DNA from: Aestuariivita sp964402685 | Lineage (GTDB): Bacteria; Pseudomonadota; Alphaproteobacteria; Rhodobacterales; Rhodobacteraceae | Assembly (NCBI GenBank): GCA_964402685.1 | Contig: CAYODE010000003.1 | Coordinates: forward strand, 1-64,000 | Reading direction: 5' to 3' | Length of the DNA stretch: 64,000 nt | Part shown: piece after piece, positions 46,073-53,337 of the stretch | Layout: each line of letters opens with the position of its first letter | Position numbering within the stretch: position 1 is the stretch's first letter | Notes under the pieces: generated by a model | Told to the model about the DNA's origin: nothing | Seen by the model: only the letters and a program-made list of their open reading frames with translations | Database searches by the model: none | Position numbers and translations under genes: made by a program

Positions 46073-49000
46073 ATAGAACGTACGCTTTTTAAATTCATTT
46101 GGAAGTATTCCAAGCGCGACCAGTTGATCCTATTGGCCGTCACAACCTGCTTGTTTCCGCTTCTTTATCTGACGCTTGAGCTTCCCAAACGCATCATTAA
46201 CGACGCGATCGGAGCTGGCACATCGCCGGTCCAATTTATGGGCTTCACAGTCGATCAGGTTGTTCTACTGAGCGCGCTGTGCGGGGCCTTCCTGTTGTCG
46301 GTTTTGCTGCATGGTTTGCTCAAGATGCGCATCAATACGATGAAGGGTGTTCTGGCGGAACGGATGCTCAGGCGGTTCCGCTACACCTTGATCGCGCGCG
46401 TGCTGCGCTTTCCACAACCCTATTTCGAACGCACCAGCCAGGGCGAATTGGTGTCGATGGTGACGTCCGAGGCCGAGCCGATGGGCGGTCTGATGGGCGA
46501 TGCAATCAGTCAGCCGGTGTTACAAGCCGGTCAGATGCTGACAATCCTAAGCTTTCTGTTTCTGCAGTCATTTTGGTTCGGCTTGGCAGCCATTGCCCTG
46601 ATCCCGTTGCAAGCCTGGCTCATCCCAATGCTGCAGCGCCAGATCAACCAGTTGAACAAGAAGCGCATCGTTCAGGTGCGTGCCCTCGCGGCAGAGATTG
46701 GCGAAACCGCGCAAGGCGCTTCAACACTGCGCGCGAATGGTGGTTGGCGATATAGACAGTCGATGATCACCGACAGATTGGCCCGGCTCTTTACGATCCG
46801 GTTTGCCATCTATCAGAAGAAATTCTTCATGAAGTTTCTCAACAACTTCATCAACCAGTTGACCCCTTTCTTCTTTTATCTGGTGGGTGGTCTGCTGGTT
46901 ATCCAAGGTGAGATCACGGTGGGTGCTTTGGTGGCGGCCCTTGCGGCCTACAAAGACATCGCCAGCCCGTGGAAGGAGCTTCTGGCCTATTACAACCAAG
47001 TGCAGGACATGTCTTTGCGCTGGGAAATCATCACGGAACGCTTTGCGCCGGATGGCATGAGCGATGAGGCGCTGTTTGTTGGCCATCCAGAAAGTACGCC
47101 CGACCTGAAAGGGGCCATAGTTCTCGACGGAGTCAATGTGCGCGATGCCGATGGCAACAGCGTCCTGGAAGACATTAGCGTAACCCTGAACGAAGGAGCG
47201 CTGGTTGGAGTGGCCGCCCCCAGTGAAGAGGACCGCCGCGCGCTTTCCGAAGTGCTTGTCCGCGAAGTGCAACCCGCTGGTGGGACAGTTTCGATTGCAG
47301 GCCAGCCTTTGTCTGGACTGCATCAATCGGTGGTCGCGCGACATATCGGGCACGCGTCTGCGCGACCAGTAATGTTTCAGGGCACTTTTCTGGAAAACGT
47401 CCTCATGCCTCTCAAGTTTCAGCCCCTATCCAAGGAAGGGATGGAGGCGGCGATCGTGGACGCGGAGCGTGCCGGTAACAGCGGCGATCCCCTGGCTGCC
47501 GATTGGCTCGACCCAAGCCTTGCTGGGTTGCCCGACGAAACGGCACTGCGCAGTTGGATGCTACAATTAGTCGATGCCTTGGGCAGTGCGCAGCCTTTCT
47601 TCTTAAGGGGGCTGGATATGCGCGCCAGCGCCGAGCAAAACCCTGACCTTGTGCAAGCGATTATCTCAGCGCGTGATGCGCTGAAAGCGGATCTGAAAGC
47701 CGAAGGGTTGGACCGCGCAGTGCACCGGTTGAACCCTGTCGCCTATAACCCCGCGTTACCGGTGGGTGACAACCTGCTTTATGCGTCCCCTCTGCAGCCC
47801 ATCACCCAAGAAGCGCTGGCCGGACAAAGCGAATTTCTGGCATTCCTGCGTGAGCAGAAAATCGACGCCGGCTTAATCGCCCTCAGCCGTGACGTGATCG
47901 ACATGCTTCGCCAGATCTTTGGGATGGACGGTACCGATCATCCGCTGTTTCACAAGTTGGGTCTGGAAGAGGGTGTTTACGAAAAAGCGGCTGAACTGGT
48001 CAGTGTTCACGATGATACAGCCGAGTTAAGCGACGATGATCTGGCGCTTTTGATGACCATCCCGTTCGGGATTTCAGCCGAGCAGATCGGCCCGGCTTTC
48101 CCGCAGGCGATGAAGGATCAGATTCTTGAATTGCGCGCCAGCCATGGGCAGGACATGCGCGCCACGCTCGAGGGGCTGTATGCTCCGCTCTCGAGTGGTT
48201 CTTGGGCTCCTGGGATGAGTGTGCTGGAGAATGCTCTTTACGGTAAGATCTCGGACAACGCCGGCGCTCGGGCAGATGAAGTGCGCAGAAAGGCCGCGGA
48301 ATGTTTGGAGCAAGCAGGATTGCGAGATCTGGTCGTGGCGCTGGTGTTTGACAGCCCTGTGCCGTTGGGCGGCGCCAATTTGCCTGCGCTTTTGACCGAA
48401 CCGATGGCCGTCATGCGGGCAGCAATCAAGCATCCACATGTTTTGGTCCTTGAGAATGTTCTGGCCAGCCGTGATCGGGAAGCCCGGCAAGAAGCCTACG
48501 AAAAGCTGCACGAGGTTCTGCCGGGCACCACCATGGTGGTGTTGGCAGATGGATTTTCTGAGGATGCCGAATTCTCGCAGAAGCTTGACCTTCAGCAAGG
48601 CCGTCTGGTCTCTCAGGGCGAGACAGCGGGCCCGGAGCAGGACGGTGCGGCCAGCGCAGACCTATCCCGCAAACTGCGTGCGTTGGAGCAAACGCACCTG
48701 TTCTCCGGCCTCAGTCGGCGACAGCTTCGTCTGCTGGCGTTCGGTGCGCGCTGGTACGATGCGCCAGCTGGGGATTATGTGTTCTACAAGGGCGATCCGC
48801 CAAACGATGGTGCCTATATGGTCATCGAAGGGGATGCGGGGCTATACCTGCCCAAGGATGGTAAAGAAGATCAGCTGATCACAACCGTGGGTCCCGGCAC
48901 ATTGGTGGGTGAATTGGGTCTGATCCGCAACGTGCCCCGAGCTTTGGACATGAAAGCCGAGACAGAACTGAAGTGTTTGCGGATTGGCGCCGAAGAGTTC

Positions 49001-49075
49001 CTGGCCGTGGTTGAAAACGACGCCCAGACCGCCTTCAAGTTGTTGCAGGTGGTCTCGGGATACGTCTCCAATTAA
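46073..49075 (+). CDS. ABC-transporter-like membrane protein with degenerate ATPase and C-terminal cNMP-binding domain
   Basis: About 1000 residues. An ABC exporter-type membrane domain (about 15-320; PQPYFERTSQGELVSMVTSE) is followed by a nucleotide-binding region without Walker motifs: the P-loop position reads VGVAAPSEEDRRALSE and the Walker B region HPHVLVLENVLASRDRE. About 300 extra residues lie inside this region. The C-terminus (about 880-1000) is a cyclic-nucleotide-binding fold, with the phosphate-binding Glu in TLVGELGLIRNVPRALDM and the following Arg. The first standard start is TTG 46124, but family-like sequence (TLFKFIWKYSKRDQL) is readable upstream to an ATA at 46073, which has GGAA six bases before it. 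It probably cannot hydrolyse ATP and may be a cNMP-responsive membrane protein. Confidence 0.8.
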   Translation: MERTLFKFIWKYSKRDQLILLAVTTCLFPLLYLTLELPKRIINDAIGAGTSPVQFMGFTVDQVVLLSALCGAFLLSVLLHGLLKMRINTMKGVLAERMLRRFRYTLIARVLRFPQPYFERTSQGELVSMVTSEAEPMGGLMGDAISQPVLQAGQMLTILSFLFLQSFWFGLAAIALIPLQAWLIPMLQRQINQLNKKRIVQVRALAAEIGETAQGASTLRANGGWRYRQSMITDRLARLFTIRFAIYQKKFFMKFLNNFINQLTPFFFYLVGGLLVIQGEITVGALVAALAAYKDIASPWKELLAYYNQVQDMSLRWEIITERFAPDGMSDEALFVGHPESTPDLKGAIVLDGVNVRDADGNSVLEDISVTLNEGALVGVAAPSEEDRRALSEVLVREVQPAGGTVSIAGQPLSGLHQSVVARHIGHASARPVMFQGTFLENVLMPLKFQPLSKEGMEAAIVDAERAGNSGDPLAADWLDPSLAGLPDETALRSWMLQLVDALGSAQPFFLRGLDMRASAEQNPDLVQAIISARDALKADLKAEGLDRAVHRLNPVAYNPALPVGDNLLYASPLQPITQEALAGQSEFLAFLREQKIDAGLIALSRDVIDMLRQIFGMDGTDHPLFHKLGLEEGVYEKAAELVSVHDDTAELSDDDLALLMTIPFGISAEQIGPAFPQAMKDQILELRASHGQDMRATLEGLYAPLSSGSWAPGMSVLENALYGKISDNAGARADEVRRKAAECLEQAGLRDLVVALVFDSPVPLGGANLPALLTEPMAVMRAAIKHPHVLVLENVLASRDREARQEAYEKLHEVLPGTTMVVLADGFSEDAEFSQKLDLQQGRLVSQGETAGPEQDGAASADLSRKLRALEQTHLFSGLSRRQLRLLAFGARWYDAPAGDYVFYKGDPPNDGAYMVIEGDAGLYLPKDGKEDQLITTVGPGTLVGELGLIRNVPRALDMKAETELKCLRIGAEEFLAVVENDAQTAFKLLQVVSGYVSN

Positions 49076-49091
49076 CCGAACGAGGTAGGAC

Positions 49092-49937
49092 ATGAGACTG
49101 AAACGCGTTGAGAAAGGCGGTTCCATTCGCGTGGCTGTCAATGATGCCAGCGGTTACTGGAAAGATGTTACTGACATCATTGGAGATGTCTGCGCTGAGA
49201 GCCTTGCAGAAAATACCATAAGCCGGCTTGATGACACGGACCTGCAAGACTGCCCGATGCTCGAGACCTATGACCGTCTACTGCCTTGCGTGGGCGGTGT
49301 TGGTAAATTCATGTGCATCGGCTTGAACTATTCCGATCATGCGGAAGAAGCCGGGATGCCTATTCCCGAACATCCAATTTTATTTCTGAAAGCGAATTCG
49401 GCCATTGCCGGTGCTGAAGACGATCTTGTGATGCCGCGTAGTGCTAAGAGCGTGGATTGGGAAGTTGAGCTGGGCGTCGTCATTGGCAAAGCCGCGAAAT
49501 ATGTGAGCAAGGACCAGGCCTTGGATCACGTCGCGGGATATTGCGTAATCAACGATGTGTCCGAGCGTGATTTTCAACTCCACCTGACGGGTCAGTGGAC
49601 CAAAGGTAAGTCCTGTGACGGTTTTGGACCGATTGGCCCATGGCTCGTGACGGCAGATGAAGTCCCGGATCCGCAAAACCTGGCGCTTTGGGCGGATGTC
49701 AACGGCAAGCGGATGCAAACGGGGCATACATCGACCATGATTTTTTCGGTGGCAGAGATCATTTCACATCTCTCTCAACTTATGACGTTGCACCCGGGCG
49801 ATGTGATTGCAACCGGTACGCCGCCTGGGGTGGGGATGGGGCAAAAGCCACCAGTTTACTTGCAGAATGGCGACGAGGTCAAAGTTGGTGTCGAGTTATT
49901 GGGTGAGCAGACACAGAAAGTGACAGCGGCTCGTTAG
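49092..49937 (+). CDS. Fumarylacetoacetate hydrolase family protein
   Basis: A 281-residue FAH-superfamily enzyme. The metal-binding motif is VDWEVELGVVIGKAAK (two Glu), after FMCIGLNYSDHAEEAGMPIP and PILFLKANSAI; the later GDVIATGTPPGVGMGQKPP loop is also standard. Members cleave C-C bonds or hydrate or decarboxylate 2-keto acids (ureidoglycolate lyase-like, 2,4-diketo-3-deoxy-sugar hydrolases). It starts 16 bp after the cNMP-binding ABC-like gene. The enolase-superfamily gene at 50432 could feed it 2-keto-3-deoxy acids, but they are on opposite strands. Confidence 0.88.
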   Translation: MRLKRVEKGGSIRVAVNDASGYWKDVTDIIGDVCAESLAENTISRLDDTDLQDCPMLETYDRLLPCVGGVGKFMCIGLNYSDHAEEAGMPIPEHPILFLKANSAIAGAEDDLVMPRSAKSVDWEVELGVVIGKAAKYVSKDQALDHVAGYCVINDVSERDFQLHLTGQWTKGKSCDGFGPIGPWLVTADEVPDPQNLALWADVNGKRMQTGHTSTMIFSVAEIISHLSQLMTLHPGDVIATGTPPGVGMGQKPPVYLQNGDEVKVGVELLGEQTQKVTAAR

Positions 49938-50045
49938 TGGATTGTGCTGTAAGGCTTGTGTTGCCTTGTTCGGACCTTAGGAACGCCCCAGGGTACGCAA
50001 CGTTACTACAACACCGGGAATGTTGAACGGAGTGTAATCCTGACC

Positions 50046-50423
50046 CTAATCCGGCGCGCAAAATGTCTCGTGCAAAAACGCAATCACTTGTGCCGTGGTG
50101 TTGTTCGCAAGACGGTAATACACGGTTTTGCCGGATCGGCGTGTGGCCACTAGGTCATCTTCCCTCAGTCGCGCCAGCAGCTGCGAGACACTGGCCTGAC
50201 GCATATCCAGGAGCGTTTCCAATTCGCCGACCGATCGCTCCCCAGTCGCCAGATGGCACAGGATCATGAGCCGTCCTTCATGCGCGAGGCTTTTCAAAAA
50301 TGACGCCGCTTCTTCTGCGCGCGAGGCCATGTCCGACGGCGCATCAGGTGGCAAGACAAGGTCAGTTGTGGGCATGTAAAGGGCCGGGGTGGTAACTCTT
50401 TCGCGCAGTATGCCCGCTCTCAT
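50046..50423 (-). CDS. ArsR/SmtB family regulator, SqrR/BigR-like
   Basis: A 125-residue winged-helix repressor. The HTH reads VGELETLLDMRQASVSQLLA, with the wing RRSGKTVYYRLAN. Two cysteines lie at 56 (EGRLMILCHLATGE) and 122 (HETFCAPD); the 66-residue spacing and local context match the redox-active cysteine pair of the persulfide sensors SqrR and BigR. The N-terminal 30 residues are longer than usual; an in-frame ATG at 50375 (MPTTDLVL) is an alternative start. It lies 8 bp after the enolase-superfamily gene on the same strand. No sulfide oxidation gene is adjacent. Confidence 0.85.
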   Translation of the reverse strand: MRAGILRERVTTPALYMPTTDLVLPPDAPSDMASRAEEAASFLKSLAHEGRLMILCHLATGERSVGELETLLDMRQASVSQLLARLREDDLVATRRSGKTVYYRLANNTTAQVIAFLHETFCAPD

Positions 50424-50431
50424 TGCTCAAG

Positions 50432-51676
50432 TCACGCCCCCGCGTCGGAATCTGGGGCCGGGGCACCTCCTTCAAACGCATTTCCGTTCACATAATCGCA
50501 AGGCTCTTCCTGCATCTGAAGGTGCAATCCGTTGCCGTCATAAGGATGCGCCCTGGCGAGGTCTTCGTCCACGTCAATGCCCAATCCGGCGGCGGTAGGT
50601 GGCGAAATGAATCCGTCTTCGACCTGGATCGCGCCTTTGATCAATTGGTTGTGGAAGGGCGTTTCGATCGTTTCGCACATCAGGATGTTTGGAATGGACG
50701 CGGCAAGGTGAATATTCGCGGCCCATTCCACAGGTCCAGCATACAGATGCGGTGCCATTTGCGCGTTATAGACTTCTGCCATAGCCGCGACCTTCTTCAT
50801 CTCCCATATCCCGCCGGCACGCCCCAGCGCTGGTTGCAAGATCGTAGCAGCGCCCGCGCGCAGTATGGGGGCAAACTCCGCCTTGGTTGTGATGCGTTCT
50901 CCGGTCGCCACAGGGATCCGCACGGCGCGCGCGACCTTGGCCATTTCCTCAATGGCGTCGGGCGGAATGGGTTCTTCGAACCAAAGCGGCGAGTACGGCT
51001 CCAAGGCTTGGCCCAATCGGATCGCGCCTGCTGTGGTGAACTGACCATGCGTGCCAAAAAGAAGATCTGCTTTGTCGCCGACCGCTTCGCGTATCGCTTT
51101 GCAGAACGCCACCGATTGAGAGATGTCGGACATCGCCGGCATATGACCCCCACGCATCGTGTAGGGACCCGCCGGGTCAAACTTCACCGCTGTGAAACCG
51201 CGCGCGACGCAATCTGCGGCCGCTTCTGCAGCGAGTTGCGGTGAGGTCCAGAAGTCTTTCATCCGATGATGCGCCAGTGGATAGAGGTACGTGTACGCAC
51301 GGATACGATCATTCATCTTGCCGCCGATCAGCGCATAGACGGGCCTGTCGCGGTCCTTGCCCAGAATGTCCCAGCACGCAATCTCGAGCCCCGAGAATGC
51401 ACCCATCACGGTCAGATCTGGGCGTTGCGTAAACCCGCTGGAATATGCCCGACGGAACATCAATTCGATGTTTTCAGGGTTTTCGCCGGACATGTGCCGG
51501 TCAAAGACGTCACGGATGACATGGGTCATTGCGTCTGGTCCAACAGAGGATGCATAGCATTCGCCCCATCCCACAATCCCAGTATCCGTGGTCAGTTTCA
51601 CCAGGATCCAATACCGACCGCCCCAGCCGGGTGCCGGCGGTGCAGTAACGATCACGTCAACATCAGTAAGCTTCAT
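50432..51676 (-). CDS. Mandelate racemase/muconate lactonizing enzyme family protein (sugar-acid dehydratase-like)
   Basis: A 414-residue enolase-superfamily protein. Motifs are FTAVKFDPAGPY (KxD-type catalytic region), DLLFGTHGQFTTAGAIRLGQ, LWFEEPIPPDAIEEMAKVAR and IPVATGERITTKAEF (second and third metal Glu), and NAQMAPHLYAGPVEWAANIH (catalytic His). The overall pattern resembles acid-sugar dehydratases such as galactonate dehydratase. At the first metal ligand, where D-x-N or D-x-H is usual, the sequence reads G-T-H. The product would be a 2-keto-3-deoxy sugar acid. The ArsR gene follows 8 bp downstream. Confidence 0.83.
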   Translation of the reverse strand: MKLTDVDVIVTAPPAPGWGGRYWILVKLTTDTGIVGWGECYASSVGPDAMTHVIRDVFDRHMSGENPENIELMFRRAYSSGFTQRPDLTVMGAFSGLEIACWDILGKDRDRPVYALIGGKMNDRIRAYTYLYPLAHHRMKDFWTSPQLAAEAAADCVARGFTAVKFDPAGPYTMRGGHMPAMSDISQSVAFCKAIREAVGDKADLLFGTHGQFTTAGAIRLGQALEPYSPLWFEEPIPPDAIEEMAKVARAVRIPVATGERITTKAEFAPILRAGAATILQPALGRAGGIWEMKKVAAMAEVYNAQMAPHLYAGPVEWAANIHLAASIPNILMCETIETPFHNQLIKGAIQVEDGFISPPTAAGLGIDVDEDLARAHPYDGNGLHLQMQEEPCDYVNGNAFEGGAPAPDSDAGA

Positions 51677-51811
51677 ATCGACCTCTCCCCTTTTGGCCGA
51701 CCCTGCCGCCGCTCTGGATCAGGCGCAAGCCGCAAAGACGAGCTTTTGGAAGCGACAGCGATCTTTGCCAGAAGGGAGGTGTAAATCGATCGCTTCGAAC
51801 AAGTGCCGCCG

Positions 51812-52309
51812 CTATCGAACGTCGGCCCTCATGCAAGCGCGAATGGACTTGGATGCAGAACGGTAATGGCTCGCCCCAGCGGCTTCGGCCCAACGTCCGG
51901 GAGTCCATGCATTCTTGGCGCCTTTCATCGCACTTCCGTAAAGCTGTGAGTTCGAAAGCGAATGGATGAGTGCCATGAGTTTTTGATGATTAGCATCCAA
52001 GAGGGATATCGTGTCCGCCCAGGTCAGATGCGCTTGGCGATCTCGCAAAGCTACGTTGTATCGTTTGAGGTCGCTCCACTTGTATCCTTTCGCGGGAAAG
52101 TAGACCGGCTTTCCAGCCAGGCCGTCGTGATACCATCCCAAAAACAACTCGATCCAGTGCGCGCGATGCGCGATTACGTCTTTGATGGACGTATTGTCCT
52201 CTCGGTGCCTGAGGGCTGTGTCGCTCTCCAATGCGTCGATTAGTATTCTTAACTTTTCAAACTCTGTCTCAGTGACACTCAAAAGTTCGGTTTTGGATGC
52301 AGCGGCCAT
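51812..52309 (-). CDS. ClbS/DfsB family four-helix bundle protein
   Basis: A 165-residue protein of the ClbS/DfsB family (formerly DUF1706), a DinB-like helical bundle. Recognisable elements are the N-terminal SKTELLSVTETEFEKLRIL, NTSIKDVIAHRAHWIELFLG, and YKWSDLKRYNVALRD (the helix and loop typical of this family). ClbS protects colibactin producers by hydrolysing the cyclopropane warhead; the role of most relatives is unknown, and no colibactin-like synthase is here. The upstream region has a perfect FNR-type site centred about 115 bp before its ATG. Confidence 0.85.
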   Translation of the reverse strand: MAAASKTELLSVTETEFEKLRILIDALESDTALRHREDNTSIKDVIAHRAHWIELFLGWYHDGLAGKPVYFPAKGYKWSDLKRYNVALRDRQAHLTWADTISLLDANHQKLMALIHSLSNSQLYGSAMKGAKNAWTPGRWAEAAGASHYRSASKSIRACMRADVR

Positions 52310-52417
52310 GATCGCACCTGTTGTCCACGATGCTGCGTATCACGCAATCGGTTTGCGTTGTTTGCGGTATGTCAAACGGTCCGCTGCAACGTGAACGACA
52401 CCTGTGAGGTGAAGCAG

Positions 52418-52431
52418 TTGATCGGGATCAA
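52418..52431. promoter_or_regulatory. Perfect FNR/CRP-family binding site
   Basis: TTGATCGGGATCAA matches the FNR/FnrL/Dnr consensus TTGAT-N4-ATCAA at every fixed position. It lies 109 bp upstream of the ClbS-like start on the minus strand and about 300 bp upstream of the globin start on the plus strand. Globins in this group are often controlled by oxygen or nitric oxide through this regulator family, so either gene may be the target. Confidence 0.65.
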
Positions 52432-52489
52432 GGCCGTATGCCGAAAGAGATGAGAGCATCCTTCAAAACCGGGGCGAAGGACAGCGGCC

Positions 52490-52636
52490 ATGTGCATTGT
52501 AACGCGGAATGCACAAGACCTCAGACTGCGCAATGGACTGGGCAAGGAAGTCTGCCGATTTCACGGTGTGCATCTTGCCGATATTGGAGCGCACGGATGT
52601 GATGCAAACTTTCGTGCGGCGGCTGTTATTGACTAG
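52490..52636 (+). CDS. Possible small open reading frame, unrecognised
   Basis: ATG at 52490, AAGGA 8 bases upstream, 48 codons to a TAG. The product begins MCIVTRNAQDLRLRNGLG and has four cysteines and several histidines but matches no family I know. It covers the inverted repeat at 52491. It could be chance; listed only because it lies downstream of an FNR-type site and upstream of the globin on the same strand. Confidence 0.2.
   Translation: MCIVTRNAQDLRLRNGLGKEVCRFHGVHLADIGAHGCDANFRAAAVID
52491..52515. repeat. Perfect 8-bp inverted repeat
   Basis: TGTGCATT (52491-52498) and AATGCACA (52508-52515) are exact reverse complements with a 9-base spacer. Position between the FNR-type site and the globin start suggests an operator or a transcript hairpin; no T tract follows, so a simple terminator is unlikely. 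Confidence 0.5.
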
Positions 52637-52728
52637 ACCGACTGTTGATCGGCTGCTGCGGCGGACGTTTGGGTCTTAATCGCCAAGTGAGAGAGAAGAG
52701 ATTGGCACTGGATCAGGAGGGAAAGACT

Positions 52729-53139
52729 ATGGCCTTAAACGCGATTGAACAGGAGTTGATCCGAAACAGCTTCAACGTTCTGTCCCGTGACCTCGAAACC
52801 CATTCGCAGGACTTCTACGAGGCACTGTTTCAGCGTGACCCAAGCCTGCGATCCCTGTTCGGTCCAGACCTTGCAAAGTAGGGGATGAAATTCATGGCGG
52901 CGTTGGGAGCGATTGTCGACAATTTGGAAAGTGAGGAAAAGAACGCTCAACACTATCAGGACCTTGGCGATCTTCATGCAAGGAAAGGAGTGCAACCTGA
53001 ACATATCGAGCCAATGCGCGAAGCGCTGATCGATACATTGCGGTCCGTCTTTGGAGAAGAGTTTACGCCGGTATTGGAAGGCGCATGGCGAGAAGCTTTT
53101 GACCAAGTCGCCAGGAACATTATGCGATCTGACGAGTGA
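52729..53139 (+). pseudogene. Single-domain globin interrupted by an in-frame TAG
   Basis: The frame from ATG 52729 (CAGGAGG 8 bases upstream) to TGA 53137 encodes a 136-codon globin, but codon 51 (52879-52881) is TAG. The first part reads MALNAIEQELIRNSFNVLSR and ends GPDLAK; after the stop the same frame continues GMKFMAALGAIVDNLE, with the proximal histidine in DLGDLHARKGVQPEH. Frame, composition and key residues are intact on both sides, so the break is one base change, most simply CAG to TAG (Gln). A fragment starting at ATG 52885 would lack helices A to D. Recent inactivation, a sequencing error or amber read-through are all possible. Confidence 0.82.
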
Positions 53140-53337
53140 GTGGCCGACTGAGAAAGCCACACAGGTTAGGCTCTTATCCTCAACTGGACCAAGAAAGCTC
53201 ATTGCCTCGTCTGTTTGAGAGCGATTGAGGTGAATGAGTTCCAAAGACGATATCGGATTTGGACGGGATTCCTTGGTGCCGCTACCGTTGCGGCTGCGGC
53301 CATGGTGCCGCGAAATCGCAGCACCAACGTCTTTTAC

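Larger units (their letters stand above)
52310..52728. other. 419-bp region with regulatory signals, no convincing gene
   Basis: This stretch separates the divergent ClbS-like gene and the globin. It contains one perfect FNR-type site (52418-52431), one perfect 8-bp inverted repeat (52491-52515) and a weak 48-codon frame (52490-52636). I see no tRNA or recognisable protein remnant. Confidence 0.6.

Noticed and set aside
53140..53160. GTGGC/GCCAC hairpin right after the globin stop
   Set aside because: The stem is only 5 bp and no T run follows, so a terminator is not supported.
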